A DNA stretch of 64,000 nt from Trichormus sp. NMC-1 (GTDB lineage: Bacteria > Cyanobacteriota > Cyanobacteriia > Cyanobacteriales > Nostocaceae): the NCBI RefSeq assembly GCF_001858025.1, contig NZ_LZQD01000002.1:58092-122091 (forward strand). The letters are read 5' to 3'. The position numbers and the translations under genes are program-made. The notes beneath the pieces are model-generated. The model saw nothing but the letters and a program-made list of their open reading frames with translations, was not told the DNA's origin and ran no database searches. Shown piece after piece: positions 9,810 to 19,212 of this stretch. Within the stretch, counting starts at the first letter, position 1, and every line of letters starts with the position of its first letter.

Positions 9810-12800
9810 TTATACAAAAGCGAAATTAGCAGCAGTCAAGGTAGTGGTATTGATTCCAGTGAGAATTGCAATGGTTGTACTACCCACAGCAATGCTATTA
9901 CCACTCAGGGTCAAGTCTGCAAAGTCAAAACCTGCACCTTGACCACCAATACCTAACACATCAGTACCGATTTCAAAGTCAACAACGGTGTTAGCAGCAC
10001 TGGGTAAATCGCCAGTCAGAATCCAGAATTGGTCAGCACCAGCGCCACCAGAAAGCAAGTTACTACCACCATCCTGGACGTAGAAGATATCATTACCATC
10101 ACCACCTAAAGCGCGACCATTGTCACCCAGGTAGAATTCATCATTACCTACACCACCGGAAATGCGGTAGTTGCTGGCATCTGTTGCATCTAGTTCGTCA
10201 TTCCCACTGCTACCAAACGCGCGATCGCTATCAGCAACAAAAATGCTATCCTCACCACTACCAGTAAAGATGCGGTTGTTACGAGCTAAACTTCCACCAA
10301 AAGGAACATCTACTGTATCGTTCCCTGCACCGGTGAATACTGTATCCTTAACTCCATCAAAGTCAACTCCAGCTACTAGGTCATCTGTACCCGGTGTACC
10401 TGTAACCAATTCATTGGTCGCTTGACCTATACCAGCAGCAAGGTTGAGAGGCTGATCTAATTTGAGCAGAATGATTTCGTTGTTGTCAATGACTGGATTT
10501 TGAGGATCATTACCCGGACGACCGATGGAGAAAGGATAGTTGTTATCATTGGCAACTAAAATGGTATCTTTGTCAACAACCAAAACATTCTCAATCGTCA
10601 CAAATGGGAAATCAAAGGTTGTTTTTCCATCTCCATTGAGGTCGTTGGGGTCTTGGATATTTAGAAGGTCAGCTACTTCTACTTTTTCTACAAAGCCGTT
10701 AGCATCTTTTTTGGACAAATCAACTTTGTAGACTTTCTTAAATTCCGCAGTGCTTCCCTGACCATTATCCCGCTCAATCACTAAATACTCATTATTATTA
10801 ATGACTGTGAAATCACCAATAGCATAGCTGGGATTTTCCAACTTGTAGAAGCCTTGTAATCCCTGGAATTCCTGAGAAGCGACATCAAATTTATAGATTC
10901 GCAGTGAACCTGCGGGATCACCGAAAACTGTTCCTTCCAGTAAAGGATATAAGGTTTTTTGGTCGGGACTAATAGCCATACCTTCAAAACCTCTAGAACC
11001 ACCAAGATTGGAAACAACAACTTCACCTACAAATTGGTCACGCACCAAATCTCCTGTACTGGGGAAGTCAGTAAAGTAGCCGTCAATTCCTAATTCAATA
11101 AACTGTTCATATTCCTTTTTGGGATCTCCATCGTAGTCTGATGCGAGAAAAACATCTTCGTTGCGGAAGGTGTAAGGGTGAACAAGCAATTCGGCATTAT
11201 GGGCATCTTGTACTAAGGTGGTGGGAGTACCAAGAACTCTATCGGCTTCGTTAATTATGCCATCACCATTCAGGTCATCTGCTTGACCATCACCATTGTT
11301 ATCTACGGTGTTAGCAGGAATAATTAAACGCTTGCTCGGACCAATTCCAGAAGCATACTCGGCAATTTTAGCTAGTTCTGCTGGGGTGGTCAGATTGCCG
11401 TAGGTGCGAGAATCTCCACTAACTACAAAATCATAGGGTCTTTGTGTGGCACCACCAAATAATTGAACTAGTGGAATGTCAATATTCTTAGCAGGCATGA
11501 GAACATCATGTAGTTCTTGGAGATTGCCTACTTCAAAGGATTGAATAAATACCCGTTTTGGATCAGTGAAGTTATTAGCAACTAGGGTATCAACTAGTAG
11601 CTGTCCTAAATTGGTGTTGATTTTGGTAGTACCATCTAGGCGTGTACCTTCAGTTGCAAAGTACGTGGGGTGTTTGGTTTCTGGATAAATACCAATTTTG
11701 CGACCTGTTTCTGTTTCTACCTGTTTGACTAATTCAATGATTTCTTGGAGAGTGGGAACTTCTAAGTTGTCATTGTCATATTCTGTTCCCCGCAGATCTG
11801 GTAAACGTTCGATCGCTTTGAGGGTTTTAATTTCTGCTAAGGTCAGGTCTTCGGTAAACCAACCTCTGATAGTACGACCATCAATGACTTTGGTGGTGAA
11901 ACGGTCTGCAAATTCTGGACGGGTATTGATATCTGTGCTGGTGTCTGTGCGGTTAACGGAACCATCAGCATTGAGTATTGCGAGGGCGTTTTCGTGACGT
12001 GCTACTAAAATTCCATCTTTGGTGGCTACCAAATCAGGTTCAATAAAATCAGCACCATCTGCGATCGCTAATTTGTAAGCTGCTAAGGTATGTTCAGGAC
12101 GATCACCACTTGCACCTCTGTGACCAATTACTAACGGTGCATTACCATTTAGGGTGTTAAATTCGGTTTTAGCTAGAACATCGGGGTTTTGGGGCGATCT
12201 AACGAATGGACTAGTGATGCGATCGCGTGCTAAGTCACCTGTACCGGGAAAATCGGTAAAATATCCATCAACACCTAAATTGATAAACTGTTTAAATTCT
12301 TCCTGTGGATTGCCATTATAATCTGAGGCTAAATAACGTCCTTCGTTGCGGAAGGTGTAGGGATGTACCAACAAACCTGCATCATGGGCATCTTGGACTA
12401 AACTAGTAGGAGCAGTCAGAGTTTTATCAGCATCGTTAACTGCACCATCACCATTGACATCATCCGCTACACCATCGTTATTAGCATCCACACCCTTCAC
12501 AGAAACAATCATTCGTTTCCAAGGGCCAATACCATCCGCATAGGTAGCAATTTCTTGTAAACCTGCAACTGTCCGTAAGTCTCCATAATCCCGGTTGTCA
12601 CCACTAACAACGAAATCGTAGGGTTGAACTTCTTGCAGAGAACCATCAAGATTAACATCATAAGCATCTAACAATTGAACTAGAGGGATATCTGTTTTCC
12701 CATTTAGTTCTTTGAGATTAGCAACTTCAAAAGATTGAATAAATATCCGACTAGGATCTGTGAAATCTGCTGCTTCTAAAGTTGCTAACAGCGGTTCTTC

Positions 12801-13796
12801 TAAAGATAGATTCAGATTATCGTGAAAAGTTGGATGTTTCGTTTCTGGATAAATACCAATTTTGCGACCTGTATCAACTTCTACCTGTTTAACTAAATCA
12901 ATGATTTCCGCAAAAGTAGGAATTTCATACAAATCATTAAACACTTGAGTGCGGAAACTTTGGGGCATTTTTGCCCGCAGTGTTTTGATTTCTGCTAAGG
13001 TAAAATCAGAAGCAAAGTATGCAGTTACTTCTACACCATCCAGCATCTTGGTAGTTTTGCGGTCTGCACCAAAAACTTCCGCTACATTGGTAGTATCATC
13101 TAGCATTGGTTCGTGACGGGCAATTAGCACACCATCCTTAGTAGAAACCAAATCTGGTTCAATGAAATCTGCACCTCGTTCAATTGCTAATTTATAAGAT
13201 CCTAGGGTATGTTCTGGTAGTTCACCACTAGCACCCCGGTGTCCAATCACAATTGGATCTTCACCATTTAAGGTATTTAATGTGACTGTGTTAGGTGTAG
13301 GAATAGGTGCATCTAACAACTTGCCACTAGCATCAAAATGTAACAGATAAGGCCCAAATTCGTCACCAATCCAAATTGAACCATCTTCCGCAATTACAAA
13401 AGATTCAATATCAAAATCTGCACCAGTTAATAATCTTGCGCTAGTTCCTTCATTCACAATTGTGAAAGGAACTTTGTTATTAGGGTCAGATAATTGAATG
13501 AAATCTAAAGTATTAACAGTACCATCACCATTTTCTATTCCCTTAAAATTGGGATCTACACGATGGATACGCAGCAAATAATCGGCACTATTATCTTTGC
13601 TTCCATAACCATTATCTGACAGGAAATACAAAGTATTATTTTTGGCAAATTGTACACCACTAAAACCTTGAATTGGCTGGCCGGGGAAAGGGCCAGTGAT
13701 GCCATTACCAGAGATCCCATTTCCAGAATCTGGGCCTTCACCAAAGGTGTCAGCAGGTAAAGAAGCAAAACCTATTAACTCTACTTGGGAAACCAT
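9810..13796 (-). CDS. Secreted protein with two glycerophosphodiester phosphodiesterase domains inside an esterase-like propeller, RTX tail
   Basis: 1,328 residues. Residues 1-170 look like the first part of an esterase-like-phytase beta-propeller ([29 protein letters not shown]). Two GDPD domains follow, starting near residue 182 and residue 557, each with [25 protein letters not shown] and ARHE. The propeller then resumes near residue 922 ([22 protein letters not shown]), followed by RTX repeats and the shared C-terminal cassette. GDPD enzymes cleave glycerophosphodiesters to glycerol-3-phosphate and an alcohol. Expected to be exported by a type I system and used for phosphorus scavenging. 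A terminator and a Pho-box-like array separate it from the alkaline phosphatase relic upstream. Confidence 0.9.
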   Translation of the reverse strand: MVSQVELIGFASLPADTFGEGPDSGNGISGNGITGPFPGQPIQGFSGVQFAKNNTLYFLSDNGYGSKDNSADYLLRIHRVDPNFKGIENGDGTVNTLDFIQLSDPNNKVPFTIVNEGTSARLLTGADFDIESFVIAEDGSIWIGDEFGPYLLHFDASGKLLDAPIPTPNTVTLNTLNGEDPIVIGHRGASGELPEHTLGSYKLAIERGADFIEPDLVSTKDGVLIARHEPMLDDTTNVAEVFGADRKTTKMLDGVEVTAYFASDFTLAEIKTLRAKMPQSFRTQVFNDLYEIPTFAEIIDLVKQVEVDTGRKIGIYPETKHPTFHDNLNLSLEEPLLATLEAADFTDPSRIFIQSFEVANLKELNGKTDIPLVQLLDAYDVNLDGSLQEVQPYDFVVSGDNRDYGDLRTVAGLQEIATYADGIGPWKRMIVSVKGVDANNDGVADDVNGDGAVNDADKTLTAPTSLVQDAHDAGLLVHPYTFRNEGRYLASDYNGNPQEEFKQFINLGVDGYFTDFPGTGDLARDRITSPFVRSPQNPDVLAKTEFNTLNGNAPLVIGHRGASGDRPEHTLAAYKLAIADGADFIEPDLVATKDGILVARHENALAILNADGSVNRTDTSTDINTRPEFADRFTTKVIDGRTIRGWFTEDLTLAEIKTLKAIERLPDLRGTEYDNDNLEVPTLQEIIELVKQVETETGRKIGIYPETKHPTYFATEGTRLDGTTKINTNLGQLLVDTLVANNFTDPKRVFIQSFEVGNLQELHDVLMPAKNIDIPLVQLFGGATQRPYDFVVSGDSRTYGNLTTPAELAKIAEYASGIGPSKRLIIPANTVDNNGDGQADDLNGDGIINEADRVLGTPTTLVQDAHNAELLVHPYTFRNEDVFLASDYDGDPKKEYEQFIELGIDGYFTDFPSTGDLVRDQFVGEVVVSNLGGSRGFEGMAISPDQKTLYPLLEGTVFGDPAGSLRIYKFDVASQEFQGLQGFYKLENPSYAIGDFTVINNNEYLVIERDNGQGSTAEFKKVYKVDLSKKDANGFVEKVEVADLLNIQDPNDLNGDGKTTFDFPFVTIENVLVVDKDTILVANDNNYPFSIGRPGNDPQNPVIDNNEIILLKLDQPLNLAAGIGQATNELVTGTPGTDDLVAGVDFDGVKDTVFTGAGNDTVDVPFGGSLARNNRIFTGSGEDSIFVADSDRAFGSSGNDELDATDASNYRISGGVGNDEFYLGDNGRALGGDGNDIFYVQDGGSNLLSGGAGADQFWILTGDLPSAANTVVDFEIGTDVLGIGGQGAGFDFADLTLSGNSIAVGSTTIAILTGINTTTLTAANFAFV

Positions 13797-14010
13797 ATAT
13801 TTAGTATTTCTCTTCTGGCTTTTTTGGTTTTACACATTGCTGAATTTCTTTTGGCATCTCTGCGGGAATTAAAAATTAACTTATTACCTTATAAATCTGA
13901 CTTAGAAAAGTATTCCCAGATTCTAATCAGATGATTGAGGCAATACTATTACAGCAGGGATAAAGTCATTATGAAGAAATTCAACTAGCAGTCACAATAA
14001 TTTCATGAAA

Positions 14011-14062
14011 AGATTAAGGTGAAAGTAAGTTAAGTAAAATAAAAGGTTAAAAATAGGTTTAT
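14011..14062 (-). promoter_or_regulatory. Pho-box-like array of five octamers at 11-bp spacing
   Basis: Read on the minus strand, octamers ATAAACCT, TTTAACCT, ATTTTACT, CTTACTTT and CTTAATCT start exactly 11 bp apart over 52 bp. Two match CTTAACCT at 7 of 8 positions, one at 6, and two are weak. This spacing is that of the PhoB/SphR binding site described in cyanobacteria. The array lies between a terminator (14103-14140) and the GDPD gene start at 13796, about 215 bp upstream of the ATG. Confidence 0.58.
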
Positions 14063-14102
14063 ATCAACATCAAATACTTAGAAAGCATTTTCATTAATTG
14101 CT

Positions 14103-14140
14103 AAAAAAAATGGGAAAGGAACCTCTTCCTCTCCCAATTT
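14103..14140 (-). terminator. Rho-independent terminator after the alkaline phosphatase relic
   Basis: On the minus strand GGGAGAGGAA, loop GAGG, then TTCCTTTCCC (one G.T wobble), flanked by AAATT and ATTT, and followed by a run of T residues. It lies 128 bp past the stop at 14268. It separates that gene from the Pho-box-like array of the next. Confidence 0.75.
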
Positions 14141-14267
14141 GCCGAAACTAGTACTGAACTGTGTAAGTTAACAAACCATACCCCCTAGGGGTAAGCAAGC
14201 TACAACACTGCTAAAAAGCTTGATTAATCTACTTTTTGACTTTTGAATTCCGCCCTGTGGTACTAAT

Positions 14268-15340
14268 TTATGAATCGAAGGCGAAATTAGCAGCAGTCAA
14301 ACTAGTTGTATTTATTCCTGTGAGAATAGCAATAGTTGTACTACCAACTGCAATACTGTTACCACTCAGGGTCAAATCAGCAAAGTCAAAACCTGCACCT
14401 TGACCACCAATACCTAACACATCAGTACCGATTTCAAAGTCAACAACGGTGTTAGCCGCACTAGGTAAATCACCAGTCAGTATCCAGAATTGGTCAGCAC
14501 CAGCACCACCAGAGAGTAAGTTACCACCACCTTCAACAACGTAGAATTTATCATTACCATCACCACCTAGGGCGCGATCGCCATTACCCAGGTAGAATGT
14601 ATCATTACCAGCACCACCGGACATCCGGTTTTCACCTTGTCCATCAACAGCATAGAATTCGTCATTCCCACTGCTACCAAACGCGCGATCGCGCCGACTG
14701 ACATTAATCATATCCTCGCCACTACCACCAAAGACGCGGTTGTTACGAGCATTACTATTGAATGCCAAATCTACCTCATCGTTACCTGCACCAGTAAATA
14801 CAGTGTCTTGAACACCATCTAAATCTACAGTTGCGATCAAGGTGTCGCTGTCGGATGTTCCAAAAACCAAATCTTGTTCATTGATTTCTGTCACCGCAGC
14901 AAACATGGTCTGATAAATGTGGCTTTGATCTACCAAACCGTCAATTCCAGGAATGTCGTAGCCGTAAGCTTCATATCCTTGACTGACTAAGCCATCCAAT
15001 ACTTCAGAACCAGCACCTTGGTAATAAACAGGAACTGGACGGTTGGTGTGAGTACCCCAACCGTACTTGGTGGTGTCTGGTGTAGAACCCCAATAATGAC
15101 CAGATCCGTCAACGGTATCTATATTTGTGAGGGCTTCACCACCTTGAGTCCGCAGTAATTCGGGAAAATCTTGATTTAGGGTGAGATAGTGGTCGTGGTC
15201 AGCAGTAACGACTAGTAAGTATAAAAATCAGCGAGAGTAGTACCTGTATTTCCTGCTTCAATTTCTTTAGCTATTGCCGCAGCACGAGCCATTTCCCAGC
15301 CCATACCGTCGCCAATCATGATAATTGTATTCTTAGCCAT
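14268..15340 (-). pseudogene. Alkaline phosphatase with RTX tail, broken by internal deletion and frameshift
   Basis: The N-terminal piece (ATG at 15340, stop TAG at 15212-15214) encodes 42 residues with IIMIGDGMGW, the first metal-binding motif of alkaline phosphatases. The C-terminal piece is open in another frame from about 15220 to the stop at 14268. It starts at LLVVTADHDHYLTLN, the late metal-binding motif, then runs into RTX repeats and the shared secretion cassette (ending [10 protein letters not shown]). The middle of the catalytic domain, including the expected nucleophile serine region, is missing. The join thus looks like a large in-gene deletion that also shifted frame. A TTG at 14999 could start a 243-residue remnant. 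A sequencing or assembly error cannot be excluded, but a single base change would not restore the missing domain. Confidence 0.82.
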
Positions 15341-16194
15341 GATGGTTCATTTTCCTTTGATTAAATCCGACAAAAATGCTGTTAAACATTTATTTACTGT
15401 TTTTGTAACGATAACAATTATCAAAATTGCTTTTGCAAAATATCAATAAATCAGATAGCTATTTTGCTGTTTTGTCTTCGTTTAAGATTTCATATAAAAA
15501 TAAACTTAAGGTTAAGAATAATAGTTGATTTGTTTAATAAATTGGGTTGAGTATGTTATGAACTTACGTCTATTATATAAGGCAAGAGGTAAGAGGTAAC
15601 GGGCTTGAAATTGTTTTGGTGTCTGGGTTGTGTATTATTAGTGTATTTCTTAATCTATCTACTAGCTGCTCTTATGAGCAATTGGGTAAAAAAATCCTCT
15701 TCTTCAAAAAAAAGGAAGGTGATAATGGTTATTATTAATAATTTTGTTTAACAAGATACCAAAAATCATACTATGCAAATAAGTTCAGTCCCTTCAGATC
15801 GTGTCCGGTTAAAAACTTATCATTAAGACAGCAGGGGGAAAGAGAATTTTGCGGTTGTTCCACAAATGGCGTAATCATTAATTAGCCGGATATGATAAGT
15901 AGAAAGGCACAAAAAAACCGTAGACGCGCAGCGGCTTCTCGAAGAGTACTATGTAACTAAACGTAAAGTTGCCCAAAAATCTCACAAGATACTGATGCAG
16001 AAAGTTTTTGACAATCCAAAATCTAAAATCTAAAATCTAAAATGGTATTACCAATTACCAATTATCCGCCCTAAAAGTATCAAGGATAATTTTGACGATT
16101 TTTATGATAATATCTATTCAAAGCTCTGTGGAATCTCCGCTTCGTAAAAATCCTGCGCTTGTAGAAATTATCACTAATTTTTCAAATTAACCTC
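15341..16194. other. Gene-free stretch between the alkaline phosphatase relic and the small basic protein
   Basis: No credible gene. It contains a perfect minus-strand CTTAACCT octamer (15509-15516) with one weak neighbour 11 bp away, a possible Pho half-site for the alkaline phosphatase. The segment 15800-15925 has TGTCCGG and CTTATCATT pieces that resemble the fold-back element at 43941-44066. A TCTAAAA tandem repeat lies at about 16020-16042. Confidence 0.5.
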
Positions 16195-16410
16195 ATGAAA
16201 CGTATCACATCACTACTTCTCGCTACTGTAATAGCGTCTATGTCCGTGTTGGGTATTACAGAAAATGCTGATGCACATCCTCATCATCGTCGTCAAACTA
16301 CTACCCAAGTTCGACGTTATCGGACTTGTCATGGTAGAAATCGTTACAGATATTATCGAGGAAGGTATTACCAATGTCATAACTATAGACGCTATAGAAG
16401 ACATCATTAA
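16195..16410 (+). CDS. Small exported Arg/Tyr/His-rich protein
   Basis: 71 residues. Residues 1-27 form a signal peptide (MKR, hydrophobic LLLATVIASMSVLGI, then AHA-like NADAHP cleavage region). The mature part is extremely basic and aromatic, with HPHHRR, RYRYYRGRYY and RRYRRHH and two CH pairs. The function is not recognised. The composition would suit binding of nucleic acid, polyanion or metal outside the membrane. It stands alone, followed by a hairpin at 16438-16467 shared with the convergent ligase gene. Coding status rests on the clear signal peptide. Confidence 0.65.
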   Translation: MKRITSLLLATVIASMSVLGITENADAHPHHRRQTTTQVRRYRTCHGRNRYRYYRGRYYQCHNYRRYRRHH

Positions 16411-16437
16411 TTAGAGTTTTTGTAAAAGCTATACTGT

Positions 16438-16467
16438 AGGTTGGGTTGAAGTGATAACACCCAACCT
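16438..16467. terminator. Hairpin AGGTTGGGT / ACCCAACCT between convergent genes
   Basis: A 9-bp stem with a 12-nt loop lies 28 bp past the small basic protein gene and 44 bp past the ligase stop. One of six hairpins in this window with a GTTGGGTT/AACCCAAC core. A shared bidirectional terminator is likely. Confidence 0.55.
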
Positions 16468-16510
16468 TTAGTCTTGATATTGCGCTGTCGTTAATCTAAT
16501 CTTATGAATT

Positions 16511-18034
16511 CTACTTCCTAGTATATCGATGTTTGACACCAATAGGAAAATACTCTGCATCGCCATTTGCAGTTAATGTCACCTGTGGTATTTGATATTC
16601 TGAGGGAACATAATTAGCAAACTCGCTATTCAAACGCAACAATTGGGAAAGTATGGAAGAGGTTATAGTTTCTTTCTTCTTCTTGTTACTCTTCACTCCT
16701 GGTGCTAATTCCACAACTACAGATAAAAACCGATTTTTGTCTGCGTCTTCTTTTACCTGTAACACAAATTTACCCGTTACCCATTCTCTAATTATCGGTT
16801 GTTCTAACCCGACTGTGACATTTTCTGGGTAAATATTTGCGCCAAAATAGGAAACTGTAAAATCTAATCTTCCGAAAACATAGACGAAAGGTAATTGATG
16901 AATTCCTCTGGGTGAGTGGTGAGTAGACGAAGAGAGATTTTGATCTTCTAAGGGATTAAATCCCCATTTTGCTAAAAACTTCAGCATCTCTTCGTAACTA
17001 ATTAACCCGCCATGATCTAAAATGTTATATCTAATTAAAGGAATGCCATTGTCACCAGAAAATAGCAAATTCCCATTTTCAACTTCAAAAAATCGACTAC
17101 AGGGGTCATACTGTACTAATGTCGGTAAACGAGATTCCCCAAATAATGCTTTAGCTGCATTAGGATTTTCTGCTAAAAACCGCCGAATGCAGATACTCAA
17201 AGGTGTTTCATTTCCTAAAACTCCTGCGTCTGCTGTTCCATACATGGAAGCAAAATCATAACAGGGATGTTGAGAACCTACTCTTTCACCAACTAAACTT
17301 CGCCATTCTTCACTAAATACTTCTCCGGCCATCACTAATTTAATCTGATATTGCTGCCATTGCACACCAGCAGCAATACCCGTATCAATAACATCTTTGA
17401 GAAATGGCGGATATCCTAAAAGGACAACTTGCTCAAAATGATTACCCAGTTCTTGCACAACTCGCAATATTTCGGTTTTGTTGTTGCCAGGTGTAATCAC
17501 TGTGATAGGATAACCCTTGGTAGCGAGATGACGACAGCAATTAGTGGTGAACATTCCCCCCACCCATGTTCCCAAGGTGAAACAAACTACTGCTAAGGTG
17601 TTTTTGGTGTCTGCATCAAAACTATCGTGAAAAATCTGCTCAAACCTTGTGGCTATTTGTAGTTCATCTGTATAAAAACGTGGCCAAAATGTCGGCTTGC
17701 CCGTTGAGCCAGAGGAAGCCGCGATCATATCACAGCTTCCTAGTTTTCCATTATTACACAATTGGGGCAAAGAATAACGGGAAATATAATTTTCTTTATT
17801 GATGGTGGGGATTTTTTGGAAATCTTCGACAGTTTGAATAGTCTGGGGATTGATGCCTCGTTCTGCTAAAAATGCTTGATAAGCGGGTACAGTAACAGCT
17901 ATATGTTGAAATAGTGCGATCGCTAATTCTTCGCTGGGTATATCGAGATGCTCTACTAGTTTCTCTTCTAAGGGAGTAGACAAAAAATTTTCTAATGCCA
18001 GAATTGCCCTTTCCGTCGGTATTTCGTGCTTCAT
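16511..18034 (-). CDS. Phenylacetate-CoA ligase (PaaK)-like AMP-binding protein
   Basis: 507 residues, ANL superfamily. The P-loop AASSGSTGKPTFWPR lies near residue 105. YGTADAGVLG near 265 fits the second adenylation motif, and the C-terminal part carries VFGRLDFTVSYFGANIYPENV, typical of the PaaK-like branch. Family members activate a carboxylate with ATP and pass it to CoA or another acceptor. The substrate here cannot be told from the sequence. It is cytoplasmic, with no signal peptide or membrane segment. It is transcribed alone towards the small basic protein. The start at 18034 (MKHEIPTERAIL) is the first in-frame ATG that keeps the full N-terminal region. Confidence 0.78.
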   Translation of the reverse strand: MKHEIPTERAILALENFLSTPLEEKLVEHLDIPSEELAIALFQHIAVTVPAYQAFLAERGINPQTIQTVEDFQKIPTINKENYISRYSLPQLCNNGKLGSCDMIAASSGSTGKPTFWPRFYTDELQIATRFEQIFHDSFDADTKNTLAVVCFTLGTWVGGMFTTNCCRHLATKGYPITVITPGNNKTEILRVVQELGNHFEQVVLLGYPPFLKDVIDTGIAAGVQWQQYQIKLVMAGEVFSEEWRSLVGERVGSQHPCYDFASMYGTADAGVLGNETPLSICIRRFLAENPNAAKALFGESRLPTLVQYDPCSRFFEVENGNLLFSGDNGIPLIRYNILDHGGLISYEEMLKFLAKWGFNPLEDQNLSSSTHHSPRGIHQLPFVYVFGRLDFTVSYFGANIYPENVTVGLEQPIIREWVTGKFVLQVKEDADKNRFLSVVVELAPGVKSNKKKKETITSSILSQLLRLNSEFANYVPSEYQIPQVTLTANGDAEYFPIGVKHRYTRK

Positions 18035-18130
18035 AAAAGTTGTGCGTGGAAAAAATCTGGTCGCTGTTTGTCAGTATTTTATCCATAAAATGCAATTTTC
18101 CAGCTATCTTTTGGAAGTGATGCAATTCCG

Positions 18131-18220
18131 GTAGAGGCAATTGCTCTGAGTCCCGATCAGAAAATTCTAGCTAGTAGTAGCGAAGATCGAACAATTAGAA
18201 TTTGGCTACTCCCAGAATAA
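18131..18220 (+). pseudogene. Remnant of a WD40-repeat protein C-terminus
   Basis: Read in the plus frame, this stretch gives VEAIALSPDQKILASS followed by SEDRTIRIWLLPE and a stop, a textbook last WD40 blade. The preceding codons (FGSDAIP) resemble the usual GHxDxI linker. No start codon or further blades lie upstream, where the PaaK-like gene begins on the other strand. It is therefore a decayed 3' end of a lost gene. Confidence 0.7.
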
Positions 18221-18308
18221 ATATTGGCTTTTTGCCAACTGTTAATTAACCCTCTAAGATTAGATGGGGCAAATCAAAGTCGTTTGAACTCTTTCTGGAG
18301 AAATCTCA

Positions 18309-18815
18309 ATGACCATTTCCATGTACAAAGCTACAGTACCCGTGTCTATTCACTCACTGAATAACCTGATAGCTATTCTTGAAAAAGGTGCTGAATATGC
18401 AGAAACAAAAAAAATAGATCCTTCTGTGTTGATCAATAGTCGTCTATTCCCAGATATGTTTCCATTATCGAGACAAGTACAAATTGCCTGTGACGTAGCA
18501 AACAGAGGTACTGCAAAACTAGCAGAGATAGAAGCGCCTAAGTTTGAGGACAATGAAACCACATTCCCTCAACTTATTGACCGCATTCAGAAAACTATCT
18601 CTCAGTTAAATACGCTTAAACCTGAACAAATCGACGGTTCCGAGGAGAGAACAATTACCCTAGAGGCGGGTGGTAGCACTCTATCTTTTCCAGGAATGCC
18701 ATTTCTCCTGTATTTTATTTTACCAAATCTTTATTTCCATGTCACAACAACCTATGACATTCTTAGACACTGCGGTGTAGAACTCGGCAAACGAGACTTC
18801 CTTGGTCAGCCCTAG
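18309..18815 (+). CDS. DUF1993 family protein
   Basis: 168 residues with the DUF1993 pattern: SLNNLIAILEKGAEYAETKK near the start, DMFPLSRQVQIACDVA near residue 50, and FPGMPFLLYFILPNLYFHVTTTYDILRHCGVELGK-type C-terminus. The family has a DinB-like four-helix fold and no proven function. It is soluble, without a signal peptide. The ATG at 18309 follows TCTGGAGAAAT, a plausible ribosome site. A strong terminator follows at 18826. Not in an obvious operon. Confidence 0.85.
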   Translation: MTISMYKATVPVSIHSLNNLIAILEKGAEYAETKKIDPSVLINSRLFPDMFPLSRQVQIACDVANRGTAKLAEIEAPKFEDNETTFPQLIDRIQKTISQLNTLKPEQIDGSEERTITLEAGGSTLSFPGMPFLLYFILPNLYFHVTTTYDILRHCGVELGKRDFLGQP

Positions 18816-18825
18816 ATACGCACCT

Positions 18826-18852
18826 AAACCCCTACCAAGGGGTTTAATTTTA
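18826..18852 (+). terminator. Rho-independent terminator after the DUF1993 gene
   Basis: AAACCCCT, loop ACCA, AGGGGTTT, then AATTTTA, starting 11 bp after the stop codon. The 8-bp stem is perfect. Confidence 0.8.
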
Positions 18853-18874
18853 GATAAGGAATGGGGAACATTTC

Positions 18875-18983
18875 TCTCGTTCCCATACTCTGTATGGGAA
18901 TGGATTTTAGAAGACTCTGCCTTCCATGTAAAGTAGAGGCAGAGCCTCTTGTTTGCATTCCCAGTCAGAGACAGGGAACGAGA
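18875..18983. repeat. 109-bp fold-back element with nested inverted repeats
   Basis: Outer arms TCTCGTTCCC (18875-18884) and GGGAACGAGA (18974-18983) are exact inverses. Inside lie CCCATAC/GTATGGG (18882-18898), GGGAATG/CATTCCC (18896 and 18956) and CTCTGCCT/AGGCAGAG (18915 and 18937). No coding frame. It resembles a non-autonomous fold-back repeat. It takes up part of the gene-free stretch 18816-19212. Confidence 0.65.
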
Positions 18984-19212
18984 TACGGCTTTGAATATTT
19001 CTGGGACAAATCTGCGTAAAGTGCTTTTTAGTCGTTGTAGCCATTAATAATATCTGGAAATATTGACTTTCTGGAAAAGAGGAACTGGTAAAAACGTGAA
19101 GAGTCTTTACAGTTTCAACCTACTCTATGTCATATTGTTTCCAGGTGATACAATCTAGAATTCAAAATCTCACATCCAAAATCTCAAATTGGTTAATTCA
19201 TCCTTCCGTACC

